The position numbers were made by a program, and so were the translations under genes. The notes beneath the pieces were generated by a model that saw only the letters and a list, made by a program, of their open reading frames with translations, had not been told where the DNA came from and searched no databases. A stretch of 23,092 nt of DNA, taken from assembly GCA_964544865.1 (NCBI GenBank), contig CAZJDV010000038.1, forward strand, positions 1 to 23,092, given 5' to 3'. This document shows, one piece after another, positions 13,514-21,236 of this stretch. The number at the start of each line of letters is the position of its first letter. The stretch's first letter is position 1. Source of the stretch: CAZJDV01 sp964544865 (GTDB lineage: Bacteria; Chloroflexota; Dehalococcoidia; Lucifugimonadales; CAJWER01).

Positions 13514-14535
13514 AAATCCTTGGCGTCGAGACATCCTGCGACGAGACGGCCATCGCCGTCATCGAGGACGGCCGCTACATCCACTCCAACGTCGTGGCCT
13601 CGCAGGCCGAGATCCACGCGACCTTCGGCGGTATCGTCCCGGAGGTCGCGTCGCGGCAGCATCTGGTGACCTTCATCCCGGTGGCGCGTCAGGCCCTGGA
13701 GGATGCTCACGTTGAGCTAGGCGACCTGGACGGGATCGCCGTGACCTACGGCCCCGGCCTTGCCGGATCGCTGCTGATCGGAGTCAACGCCGCTAAGGGG
13801 CTGGCGATGGCCAGCGAGCTCCCTATAATCGGGGTCAATCATCTTGAGGGGCATATCTACGCGTCCTGGCTCGATGGCGAGGGCCCGGCGGAGGACCCCG
13901 GCTTCCCGCTGATGTGCCTGATAGCCTCGGGGGGCCACACGGACCTGATCCTGATGGAGGGGCACGGCCGGTACAAGCTGGTGGGCCGCACGCGAGACGA
14001 CGCCGCCGGAGAGGCGTTCGACAAGGCCGCCAGAGTGTTGGGGCTGGGCTTTCCGGGCGGCCCGGCGATACAGGAGGCCTCAGCCACGAGCACCGGCGGG
14101 GAACCGAAGTTCCCGCGACCGTGCGTGAAGGACTCGCTGGACTTCAGCTTCAGCGGCCTGAAGACGGCCATACTGCGCAGGGCCGAGGAGCGCGGGTGGT
14201 ATCCTCCGAAGGAGGGCTCGGAGTTGGACCCGGAGCAGGTCGCCCGCATGGCCTCCGCGTTCCAGGACGCCATGGTCGACTCGATGGTGACCCGCACGGT
14301 TGAGGCCGCGAAGATATTCAGGGCCAAGGGCGTCCTGATCGGCGGCGGCGTGGCGGCCAACAGCCTGCTTAGGGTTGAGCTCGCGCGCGCCTCACCGGTG
14401 CCGGTGGTCATGCCGCGGCCCGCTCTGTGCACGGACAATGGGGCGATGATCGGCGCTGCCGGCTGGTTCCGCCTGCGCGGAGGACTGGACTATCAGTGGG
14501 ACCTTGACGTGCTGCCCCGCCTGAAACTGGGCTAG
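13510..14535 (+). CDS. tsaD: tRNA N6-adenosine threonylcarbamoyltransferase
   Basis: A full-length 341-residue TsaD. Visible features are M-K-I-L-G-V-E-T-S-C-D-E-T at the N-terminus and the family stretch F-G-G-I-V-P-E-V-A-S-R-x-H. The H-L-E-G-H metal motif follows (His111, His115), then S-G-G-H-T, F-S-F-S-G-L-K-T and C-T-D-N-G-A-M-I-G near the end. TsaD transfers the threonylcarbamoyl group onto A37 of ANN-decoding tRNAs, with TsaB, TsaE and TsaC; those partner genes are not in this window. It is cytoplasmic and normally essential. Its ATG overlaps the stop of the second amidohydrolase, so at least part of its expression depends on the accessory operon's promoter. It ends six bases before a convergent gene. 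Confidence 0.97.
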   Translation: MKILGVETSCDETAIAVIEDGRYIHSNVVASQAEIHATFGGIVPEVASRQHLVTFIPVARQALEDAHVELGDLDGIAVTYGPGLAGSLLIGVNAAKGLAMASELPIIGVNHLEGHIYASWLDGEGPAEDPGFPLMCLIASGGHTDLILMEGHGRYKLVGRTRDDAAGEAFDKAARVLGLGFPGGPAIQEASATSTGGEPKFPRPCVKDSLDFSFSGLKTAILRRAEERGWYPPKEGSELDPEQVARMASAFQDAMVDSMVTRTVEAAKIFRAKGVLIGGGVAANSLLRVELARASPVPVVMPRPALCTDNGAMIGAAGWFRLRGGLDYQWDLDVLPRLKLG

Positions 14536-14541
14536 TGCTCT

Positions 14542-15162
14542 TTAACGGGGCGAAAAGTTCCTCGGTCCTCGAGCGGTCCTGGAGGCGGCCTCGTCCTTGA
14601 GTTGGAACAGCCGGTTGACGAAGCCGTGGATGTCCCTGGCGGCGTTCGGGCTGTCGGTGTCGAATCGCAGCTCCCCATTTCCCGTTCGGAAGATAGCCCG
14701 TACCTGCGGTGGAGACATCAGCCTGTCTATTACAAGATATACGCCCATGCCAGCCACGGCCAGGCCCGCCAGCGCGGACCCGACCGGGTGCTCCCACACA
14801 CGCCATACCACGACGGCCACGAACAGGGCCAGCGCCCCCCAGAGAAAGGCGGCGAGGCCATACCCGCGCTCGCTGTTGATGTCGATGGCCGTGATGTCCT
14901 GGATTGAGACGAAAGAGGCCCGCCGGCGCTGCCCGTCCGCGGCCAGATGCACGAGACGCCTATCGGTCAGATATAGGTCGGCGGTCCCGTCTGTTTCACC
15001 GCCGCGGAGGCCGTCCCTCAGGTCCAGGGCGGTGTCTATCCGCTCCTTGTCTAGGAGCGTCAGCTCTCCGGCCGTTGTCTCCTTGATCTCCACCGTCCCT
15101 CCGTTGGCCGCGAACATCCCGCCGGTCGCGCCGCCGGGTGAGCGATGATTCGATGTTAACAC
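14542..15162 (-). CDS. Two-TM membrane protein with bacterial PH-like domain
   Basis: Up to 206 residues. A soluble part has a PH-like pattern, L-Y-L-T-D-R-R-L-V-H-L then S-I-Q-D-I-T-A-I-D. Two hydrophobic helices follow (G-L-A-A-F-L-W-G-A-L-A-L-F-V-A and A-L-A-G-L-A-V-A-G-M-G-V-Y-L-V). A second soluble stretch, V-R-A-I-F-R-T-G-N-G-E-L-R-F, completes the domain, and a helix F-V-N-R-L-F-Q-L-K-D-E lies near the end. Such proteins are anchored in the cytoplasmic membrane with the domain inside; function unknown. The GTG start at 15162 has no ribosome-binding site; the ATG at 15117 (residue 16) is about as likely. Not part of an operon: convergent with tsaD and divergent from the next plus-strand gene. 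Confidence 0.7.
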   Translation of the reverse strand: MLTSNHRSPGGATGGMFAANGGTVEIKETTAGELTLLDKERIDTALDLRDGLRGGETDGTADLYLTDRRLVHLAADGQRRRASFVSIQDITAIDINSERGYGLAAFLWGALALFVAVVVWRVWEHPVGSALAGLAVAGMGVYLVIDRLMSPPQVRAIFRTGNGELRFDTDSPNAARDIHGFVNRLFQLKDEAASRTARGPRNFSPR

Positions 15163-15201
15163 GAAGGTGGGTCGAGGCCAAATCGACGTGGCGCCGAATG
15201 A

Positions 15202-15230
15202 TGGACGCCACTACACCGTTGTGCTATTCT
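15202..15230 (+). promoter_or_regulatory. Promoter for the alanine-racemase-fold gene pair
   Basis: TGGACG (15202-15207), a 17-base spacer and an extended -10, TG-C-TATTCT (15222-15230). The predicted transcript start near 15237 leaves only about ten bases before the GTG at 15247, which also lacks a ribosome-binding site. Translation of a nearly leaderless message, or a start at the ATG at 15256, would fit. Confidence 0.45.
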
Positions 15231-15246
15231 CATAGTCGCCATTCAC

Positions 15247-16404
15247 GTGGCCCCAATGGAGTTCGAACATCGGTTTCAGGAGTCATATCGCATCGTGGAA
15301 CGTCCAATATTCAAGCCCATAGGCACGCCGGTGTTGGAGCTGGATACGCCGGCCCTCGTTGTGGACCTGCCCAAGCTACACCAGAACATCGAGACGATGC
15401 ACTCGTTCTTCCGGGACCGGGACGCCAAGCTGCGTCCCCACGTCTCGGCCCACGCTAGCCCCGCCGTCGCCCACTTGCAGCTCGCGGCGGGCGGCACCGT
15501 CGACGGGATCACCGTGACGACCCTGGGCCAAGCAGAGATCTTCGCCGCCAACGGATTCACTGATATCTTCGTTGCCAACATAATCGTGACCCCCATCAAG
15601 ATCCAGAGTCTGTGCGCCCTGGCGCGAAGCGTCACGATGACGGTCGCCGTGGACGGCGCCAAGAACGTCGCCGACCTGTCGGCCGCGGCCGCGGACGGCG
15701 GTGTGACGCTGAGAGTCGTGGTGGACATCAACACCAGGCGCAACGGCGCAGGCGTCGAGCCGGGCCGGCCCGCGCTGGACTTGGCCCAGGCGATAAGGGA
15801 CTCGGCAGGTCTGGAGTTCGCCGGACTGATGACCTACGAGGGCACGATCCTCGCCGATAGCGAGGAGGACCTGGTCCGCGAGTCCCGAAAATGGGTCCAG
15901 CGGGTGCTCGACACCCGCGAGGAAATCGAGATGGCCGGCATCGACGTAAACGTTGTTAGCGTCGGAGGGACGTACAACTACGAGATTGTTGGAGGCATGG
16001 ATGGCGTAACCGAGGTCCCGGCGGGCTCCTATGCACTGATGGACGCGAAGTACGGCCCTCACCGGTCGCAGTTCGCCAACGCGGCCAGCGTGATGACGTG
16101 CGTGACGAGCATCCCCGAGGCCGGAAACGTCATAACCGACGGGGGCCGCAAGGCCGTCGGCGGCGATGCCGGGAACCCTGCGATCGTGGGTCTGCCCGGC
16201 GCCAAGATTCGCGGCCTCAGCGCGGAGCACGGCGGCATCGCTCTGGACCCGTCCGTGGACCATGGGTTGAAGCTGGGCGACAGGGTCTGGTTCATCCCCA
16301 TGGACATCGCCGGCAGCGTCAACGTCCATGACTACATTCACGCTATCAGGGACGGCAGGCTCGAAGCGATTTGGGATCTGCCCGCCCGCGGCCGGTATCG
16401 CTAA
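15247..16404 (+). CDS. Alanine-racemase-fold (D-threonine aldolase/D-serine dehydratase-like) protein lacking the PLP lysine
   Basis: A 385-residue fold-type III PLP-family protein. The N-terminal barrel begins L-D-T-P-A-L-V-V-D-L. Where D-threonine aldolases and D-serine dehydratases have R-P-H-x-K-x-H-K, this protein reads R-P-H-V-S-A-H-A: the Schiff-base lysine is Ser67 and the second lysine is Ala70. The C-terminal domain keeps E-H-G and L-G-D-R-V-W-F-I-P. The following H-x-C/D metal motif is replaced by M-D-I-A-G, although V-N-V-H-D-Y and R-D-G-R remain. It may be a non-PLP enzyme, a regulatory partner of the downstream paralog, or a decayed copy; the undisturbed frame argues against decay. 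GTG start; ATG at 15256 is an alternative. Linked to the next gene by 28 bases. Confidence 0.82.
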   Translation: MAPMEFEHRFQESYRIVERPIFKPIGTPVLELDTPALVVDLPKLHQNIETMHSFFRDRDAKLRPHVSAHASPAVAHLQLAAGGTVDGITVTTLGQAEIFAANGFTDIFVANIIVTPIKIQSLCALARSVTMTVAVDGAKNVADLSAAAADGGVTLRVVVDINTRRNGAGVEPGRPALDLAQAIRDSAGLEFAGLMTYEGTILADSEEDLVRESRKWVQRVLDTREEIEMAGIDVNVVSVGGTYNYEIVGGMDGVTEVPAGSYALMDAKYGPHRSQFANAASVMTCVTSIPEAGNVITDGGRKAVGGDAGNPAIVGLPGAKIRGLSAEHGGIALDPSVDHGLKLGDRVWFIPMDIAGSVNVHDYIHAIRDGRLEAIWDLPARGRYR

Positions 16405-16432
16405 ATTAGGAACGAAGACCTGGAGATAACGA

Positions 16433-17527
16433 ATGGACCACTACAGACCCATACCCGGAACGGCGATCAAAGACCTGGACACGCCGTGCCTCCTGGTCGA
16501 CCTGGACGTGGTTGAGCACAACCTCCGGGTCGTCGCCGACATCTACCGCGACACCGAATGCAAGATGCGGCAGCACACCAAGAACATCAAGAGTCCCCGG
16601 CTGGCCACGATGCAGATAGATGCCGGCGGCACCGTCGGCGGCGTGTGCACCGCGAAGCTGTCGGAGGCCGAGGTGATGGTCGAGGGGGGCGTAACCGACA
16701 TCCTCATTCCCAACCAGGTGGTCCACAAGGACAAGATCGCACGGATGTGCGCTCTGGCCAGACAGGCCGACATGAAAGTGTGCGTGGACAATTTGCAGAA
16801 CGTGCAGGACCTGTCGGACATCGCGGATGCCTACGGGGTCAAGTTAGGCGTCCTGATAGAGGTTGACACCCAGATGGGCAGGGCGGGTGTGCGGAGCAAC
16901 GAAGCGGGCGTGGCCATCGCCAAGCTGGCCGAGAGACTGCCAGGAGTGGACTTCAAGGGCGTCATGAGCCACCAGAGCCTGAAGGAGTTCATCGACCACG
17001 AGGACCGATTCAAGGTGGGCCGGGAGACGATCCAGATCTGCCTGGACGTCAAGGCGGCGATCGAGGCCGAGGGAATCGCCGTGGAGATGGTGTCCAGTGG
17101 AGAGACATTCACCATCGACGTTGCCATCGGCATGGATGGAGTCACCGAGGTCGAGGGCGGGACGTACGCCCTCGGAGGCACCATGTACGACTACATGGAC
17201 GACTATCGAATCGCGAACAAGGTTCTCGGGACGATCATCAGCACCCCTCGGCCCGGCGTGGCCATCGGCGACGTAGGCCTGGTGGCCCTGTCCGAGCGCG
17301 GCGCGGACTCCCTGGAAGACATGCCCGGGATAACGATCGACACCCTGCTCGACGACCACATCGTGCTCCGGTCCGACGGCGCCATGCCGCTGGAGGTGGG
17401 CGCCATGTTCGTCGTGATACCGTCCTACCAGGACATGATGATTAACCGCTGGGACCAGTACATCGCCGTCCGCGACGGGAAGGTCGAGCAGGTGTGGGAC
17501 ATCCCCGGGCGAGGCTGCACCCAGTAG
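16433..17527 (+). CDS. D-threonine aldolase/D-serine dehydratase-like PLP enzyme (alanine racemase fold)
   Basis: A 364-residue paralog of the previous gene. It keeps the probable PLP lysine, Lys50, in R-Q-H-T-K-N-I-K (second lysine Lys53). Other family marks are L-D-T-P-C-L-L-V-D-L, V-D-T-Q-M-G-R-A-G-V (a strand with an Asp-x-Gly-x-x-R-x-G-V pattern) and G-G-T-Y-A-L-G. The C-terminal metal motif seen in authentic D-threonine aldolases (H-x-D) or D-serine dehydratases (H-x-C) reads Y-Q-D here, so metal dependence is uncertain. Likely reaction is retro-aldol cleavage, dehydration or racemisation of a D-3-hydroxyamino acid. The start has GGAG seven bases upstream. Confidence 0.85.
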   Translation: MDHYRPIPGTAIKDLDTPCLLVDLDVVEHNLRVVADIYRDTECKMRQHTKNIKSPRLATMQIDAGGTVGGVCTAKLSEAEVMVEGGVTDILIPNQVVHKDKIARMCALARQADMKVCVDNLQNVQDLSDIADAYGVKLGVLIEVDTQMGRAGVRSNEAGVAIAKLAERLPGVDFKGVMSHQSLKEFIDHEDRFKVGRETIQICLDVKAAIEAEGIAVEMVSSGETFTIDVAIGMDGVTEVEGGTYALGGTMYDYMDDYRIANKVLGTIISTPRPGVAIGDVGLVALSERGADSLEDMPGITIDTLLDDHIVLRSDGAMPLEVGAMFVVIPSYQDMMINRWDQYIAVRDGKVEQVWDIPGRGCTQ

Positions 17528-17633
17528 GCTGCGGCCAGCGACTCGCCGGCGCCGGCCGGGTTCGCTCCACCCCCATTCCCAATCCCCCCCCCTTTTGTGG
17601 CTGGAGGACTGCCAGACGATGATTTCCTGACTC

Positions 17634-18848
17634 ATGGATGACGGACCGCGCAACGACCGCCCCGACGACACAGGCTCTCCCTCTGCGCTGCGAAATTCGC
17701 TGGTAGATCGGCTAAAGAGCAGAGGGCAGATCGAGGATCCAAGAGTCGAGGCAACATTCAGGGCGGTGCCGCGGCATCGATTTCCGCCGCAGTTCCCTGT
17801 CGCCAGCGTGTATGAGGACCAGGGTTTCATCACGAAAAGCCGGGACGGCGTGTCTCTCCGCTCCTCCACGGGGCCATCGGTTATGGCCTACATGCTCCAG
17901 GACCTCGACCTTCGCCCAGGACACAACGTGCTGGAGATCGGTGCGGGGACGGGCTACAACGCCGCACGCGTGGTCTATATGGCCGGCGTCGGCGGCAACG
18001 TCGTCACGGTGGACGTCGACCTGGACATCGTCGAAGACGCTCGCCGCAATCTGTCGGCCTCGGGGATTGAGCGGGTCAAGGCGATATGCGCAGATGGCGG
18101 CTATGGATATGCCGGCGACGCCCCGTACGACCGAATCATCCTGACCACCGGCGCGTTGGACATAACCCCGGCCTGGCGCGAGCAGCTCAAGCCTGGCGGC
18201 CGGTTGGTGCTTCCTCTGTCGATAAGGGGCGCCCATCAGGGCATCATGGCCTTCGACAACCGGGACGACCGCCTTACCAGTGGCAAGATAAGGCCGACCG
18301 GGTTCATTCCCCTTCGGGGCGCATTCGCCGGTCCCACGGTCGAGGTGCCCATAGGCCCGCAAAGGGACGCGGCTGTCAATGGCGATCAGATCGATCTGGA
18401 CGCGGAGACCATCTACAAAATGCTGACGGGCCACTTCGCGGATGTGGCCACCGGCGTGCGCGTGACCCGGGGCGAACTGAATGGGCTGTGGCTTTGGCTG
18501 GCGGCGCGGGGGCCTAAAACCTGTGAGTTCAACGACGCGGACGGGCCGGACAGGACCATCCCACCCTTTTATCGATCCCGTAACGCCGGCGAGGCCATAT
18601 GCTGGACCGACTGGATTATCGATGAGCTCTGGATCGCCGTGTTCAACAGGGGCACCGGCCAGGCCGAACTGTTCGAGCTTCTGGTCAGGAGCTACGGACC
18701 CGGCCGACGCGTCGCCGAGCGCCTGGCAGGGCATGTCTCTGCGTGGGAAGCCGCCGTCCGTCCGCCGGTCTCCGATGTCCGAATCACCATGCTCCCCATC
18801 GACACGCCCTACCAGTCTGGCGACAACGAGGTCGTGGTCCCAAAGTGA
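17634..18848 (+). CDS. Protein-L-isoaspartate O-methyltransferase-like protein with long C-terminal extension
   Basis: A 404-residue protein. The first 215 or so residues are a Pcm-type SAM methyltransferase: V-Y-E-D-Q-G-F-I-T near 59-67, S-S-T-G-P-S-V-M-A (substrate loop), and V-L-E-I-G-A-G-T-G-Y-N-A-A (motif I, 99-111). D-G-G-Y-G-Y-A-G-D-A-P-Y-D-R-I-I and L-K-P-G-G-R-L-V-L-P-L follow. A second part of about 190 residues (W-L-W-L-A-A-R-G, F-E-L-L-V-R-S-Y-G-P) has no function I recognise; similar extended forms are known in Gram-positives and Chloroflexi. It probably repairs isoaspartyl residues or methylates a peptide. The ATG has no good ribosome site; a poly-C run (nine Cs, 17584-17592) lies 40 bases upstream. 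Confidence 0.85.
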   Translation: MDDGPRNDRPDDTGSPSALRNSLVDRLKSRGQIEDPRVEATFRAVPRHRFPPQFPVASVYEDQGFITKSRDGVSLRSSTGPSVMAYMLQDLDLRPGHNVLEIGAGTGYNAARVVYMAGVGGNVVTVDVDLDIVEDARRNLSASGIERVKAICADGGYGYAGDAPYDRIILTTGALDITPAWREQLKPGGRLVLPLSIRGAHQGIMAFDNRDDRLTSGKIRPTGFIPLRGAFAGPTVEVPIGPQRDAAVNGDQIDLDAETIYKMLTGHFADVATGVRVTRGELNGLWLWLAARGPKTCEFNDADGPDRTIPPFYRSRNAGEAICWTDWIIDELWIAVFNRGTGQAELFELLVRSYGPGRRVAERLAGHVSAWEAAVRPPVSDVRITMLPIDTPYQSGDNEVVVPK

Positions 18849-18944
18849 TGGAACAAGCTGGTGGTACGGTTTGGGGCCGGCCCGTCTTCACCCATCCCGC
18901 ATGATTTGAGCTAGCGTCATGTCACCGCCGGCACAGGTCTTGGA

Positions 18945-19916
18945 CTACGCCACCGATTTAGCTTGCCATTGACAGGTGTTGGGATGCTCGGCCAGGTCCG
19001 CGTAGGCGGATGTCGCCGCGATCGCTCCCTGGGCCGCCGCCGTGACGGTCTGTTTCAGGTCCCCCGAAGCGTCGGTGACGTCCCCGGCGGCGAACAGGCC
19101 ATGAACGCTCGTGCGCATGCTCTTGTCGACAATCACCTCGTTCTGCTCGTTTAGCGCGGCACCTAGACTCCTCACCAGGTCCACTCTGGGATCGGCTCCT
19201 ATCTCGATGAAAATGCCGTCCAGCGCGAGCTCGTTCGAGCCCGCGACCTCTCTGTCCAGCACGACGCCGGACAGTCCGTCGTCCCCCTTTAGCTCGAGTA
19301 CCCTGGTGCCGAGGACCGGCGTCACGTTGTCGGCCTCGTCGAGACTCCGGAGATTGACCGGCTCGGGACGTGTGAACCTTTCCTGCCTGTAAATGAGATA
19401 GACCTTTTCGGCGTACTTGCTTAGCAGGACCGCCCCCTCCACCGCGGCGTTGCCCCCGCCCACGACGGCGACCGTGTTCCCACGGTGCAGCGGCGCATCG
19501 CATGTGGAACAGTAGGAAACCCCCCTTCCGACCCAGTCCCACTCATGGTCCAGGCCGAGGGTCCTGCGCTCCCTGCCGACCGCCATGATGATGGTCGGTG
19601 TCAAGTACCGGTCGCCCGAGCCCGTGGTAGCCGTAAAGCAGTGCCCCTCTCCGCTCAGGGAGACGATCTTGTCGTCCACAACAGGGACCTCGTACTTGTC
19701 CACCTGCTCCCGGAACTTCATCATTAGCTCGAAGCCGTCGATGTCCGCGTATCCGGGGTAGTTCTCGATCATGCCGCCGGTGGCCGTCTCGCCGCCAAAG
19801 GTCTCTCCGACGACGATGGTCTTTAGCTGGTACCGCGCCGCGTATATCGCCGCCGAGAATGCCGCCGCCCCCTGGCCGATAATGAGCACATCGTGGTCTG
19901 ACATCTGTGTCGCCAC
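18945..19916 (-). CDS. Thioredoxin reductase-like FAD/NAD(P) oxidoreductase
   Basis: A 323-residue two-dinucleotide-fold flavoprotein. The FAD motif is I-I-G-Q-G-A-A-A-F-S-A-A-I-Y-A-A-R (12-28), with Ala where most reductases have Pro. The redox pair is Cys136-Ser-Thr-Cys139-Asp, the NAD(P) motif V-G-G-G-N-A-A-V-E (152-160). A C-terminal G-D-V-T-D plus T-V-T-A-A-A-Q-G-A segment binds FAD. It would reduce a thioredoxin-like partner in the cytoplasm; none is adjacent. The usual H-R-R-x-x-x-R NADPH signature is Y-R-Q-E-R-F-T-R, so cofactor preference is open. The GTG start at 19916 follows AGAGGTG; ATG at 19904 is equally reasonable. Upstream on the same strand is an SDR gene. Confidence 0.9.
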   Translation of the reverse strand: MATQMSDHDVLIIGQGAAAFSAAIYAARYQLKTIVVGETFGGETATGGMIENYPGYADIDGFELMMKFREQVDKYEVPVVDDKIVSLSGEGHCFTATTGSGDRYLTPTIIMAVGRERRTLGLDHEWDWVGRGVSYCSTCDAPLHRGNTVAVVGGGNAAVEGAVLLSKYAEKVYLIYRQERFTRPEPVNLRSLDEADNVTPVLGTRVLELKGDDGLSGVVLDREVAGSNELALDGIFIEIGADPRVDLVRSLGAALNEQNEVIVDKSMRTSVHGLFAAGDVTDASGDLKQTVTAAAQGAIAATSAYADLAEHPNTCQWQAKSVA

Positions 19917-20062
19917 CGTTGTCACCTCTTTCTCTGGCCATCTCCAGGATGGCCTCGCCGATTGTTCGCATCGCCGTGCCAATTAAGATGCCGCCGCCTC
20001 ACCACGGGATGCGGAGGCCGGGCGCGGGGGGGGCATCGTCGCTGGGGCTCTCGCGCAACCCC

Positions 20063-20812
20063 CTAGTGGAACACGCGGCCTGAGTCTATCGCCAGGGTCT
20101 GGCCGGTGATGCTGTCCGTGGTGCAGAAGGCGACAACCTGCCTCGCGATGTCGTCCTTGTCGGCGGCCCGTTTGAGCAGCGAGCCCTGGGTGGCGGCCAC
20201 CCGGTACTCCGGCGCCAGGTTCTCCGACATCCTCGTGCCCTCGAGGTATCCCGGCGCGATGCAGTTCACCAGTATATCCGGCGCGAGGCCCACCGCCATG
20301 CACTTGGTGAGGTGGATGAGGGCGCTCTTGGCCACCGCGTAGCCGATGGACGAGCCGGTGGGGGCGAGGCCGGCGACGGACGATATGTTGATGATGCGGC
20401 CGGAGCCTCGGTCTTTCATGTGGCCGGCTACCGCTTTTATTGTCAGCATGGGGCCGGTCAGATTAACGTCTATGAGCTTGTTCCAGTCCTGGTACGTCAG
20501 CGCGTCAAGGTCGTCGAACGGGATCCACTTGTTGTACCCAGCGTCGTTGATGAGGATGTCGATGCGGCCAAACCGGTCCAATATCTGGGTCGCCATTGAG
20601 GCCACCATCTGCGGGTCGGTGACGTCGCACTGGACCGCCTCGGCCTGGACGCCCTTGGCCTGGAGCTGCCCGGCCACATCCTCCGCTTTCTCCCGGCTCC
20701 CGCCGTACAGGACAGCTACATTGGCCCTGGAGTCGGCCAGGGCGTGGCAGATCCGACCGCCGAGCCCGCCGCTTCCTCCCGTGACAACGGCGACAGCGCC
20801 ATTCAGGTCCAT
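20063..20812 (-). CDS. Short-chain dehydrogenase/reductase (FabG-like)
   Basis: A 249-residue classical SDR: T-G-G-S-G-G-L-G (11-18) for NAD(P), N-D-A-G (89-92), Asn117, Ser145, and Tyr158-x-x-x-Lys162 (Y-A-V-A-K), then N-C-I-A-P-G-Y near the C-terminus. It would oxidise or reduce a hydroxy/keto group with a soluble substrate; FabG-like 3-oxoacyl-ACP reductase or a sugar/polyol dehydrogenase are both possible. The ATG is set by GGAGAGGAG five bases upstream; longer forms extend into sequence without family similarity. A 150-base gap separates it from the flavoprotein gene downstream. Confidence 0.9.
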   Translation of the reverse strand: MDLNGAVAVVTGGSGGLGGRICHALADSRANVAVLYGGSREKAEDVAGQLQAKGVQAEAVQCDVTDPQMVASMATQILDRFGRIDILINDAGYNKWIPFDDLDALTYQDWNKLIDVNLTGPMLTIKAVAGHMKDRGSGRIINISSVAGLAPTGSSIGYAVAKSALIHLTKCMAVGLAPDILVNCIAPGYLEGTRMSENLAPEYRVAATQGSLLKRAADKDDIARQVVAFCTTDSITGQTLAIDSGRVFH

Positions 20813-21236
20813 GTTTTCTCCTCTCCAAGTGTTTCTTGGTCTCGTACTGTCGGCGGCCAGCGGTGCGTCGAAAAGACCGTTTGGCCTTTCCCCTCGACCT
20901 CCTTTCCTCCGAAGCACTGAGCGCCGGCACCGCTTGCGTTGGGTTGACAGGCTTTGGCAGGCGAGGCGGAGAGGGCGACTATTGTGGATTGCCCCTCCGA
21001 TGGAGAGCCGCAGAGGGAGGGATTTCCACCCACCGATCCCATCCGCGACCGAACGGTATTCAGTTGCGATTATAGCATGTGGGGAGGTCTCAAGAGGGTG
21101 CGATGAGTGTTAGATTGCGCCGGAGCGCCGAGGGAAATTCCCACGTAACGCAGTGGGGCTGCTGTGCAGCCCGCAGCGACGGTGTTCGCATGCCCACGGC
21201 TCCGTGGAGACCGGAGGATCGACGGACCAGGTTCGA
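20813..21236. other. Long gene-free stretch: SDR leader plus unassigned sequence
   Basis: About 420 bases with no convincing protein or RNA gene. The part at 20813-21062 would be the untranslated leader of the SDR gene if the extended -10 at 21069-21077 is used. Further on are two small palindromes, GGGAAATTCCC (about 21133-21143) and GGGCTGC-TGT-GCAGCCC (21156-21172). A 67-residue frame from 21079 (plus) lacks any ribosome site or family pattern. Confidence 0.5.
21069..21077 (-). promoter_or_regulatory. Extended -10 promoter upstream of the SDR gene
   Basis: On the minus strand the bases TGC-TATAAT match an extended -10 perfectly. A TTGAGA lies at 21093-21088 but only 13 bases away, too close for a standard -35. 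The transcript would reach the SDR start at 20812 after a leader of about 250 bases. Confidence 0.45.

Noticed and set aside
17584..17592. Run of nine Cs before the isoaspartyl methyltransferase-like gene
   Set aside because: Considered as a phase-variable switch, but it lies outside any coding sequence and is not clearly within a promoter; a single tract is weak evidence.
19860..19971. Minus-strand frame starting MRTIGEAILEMARERG just before the flavoprotein
   Set aside because: Peptide looks helical, but no ribosome site precedes it and it runs on as an out-of-frame shadow of the thioredoxin reductase-like gene.
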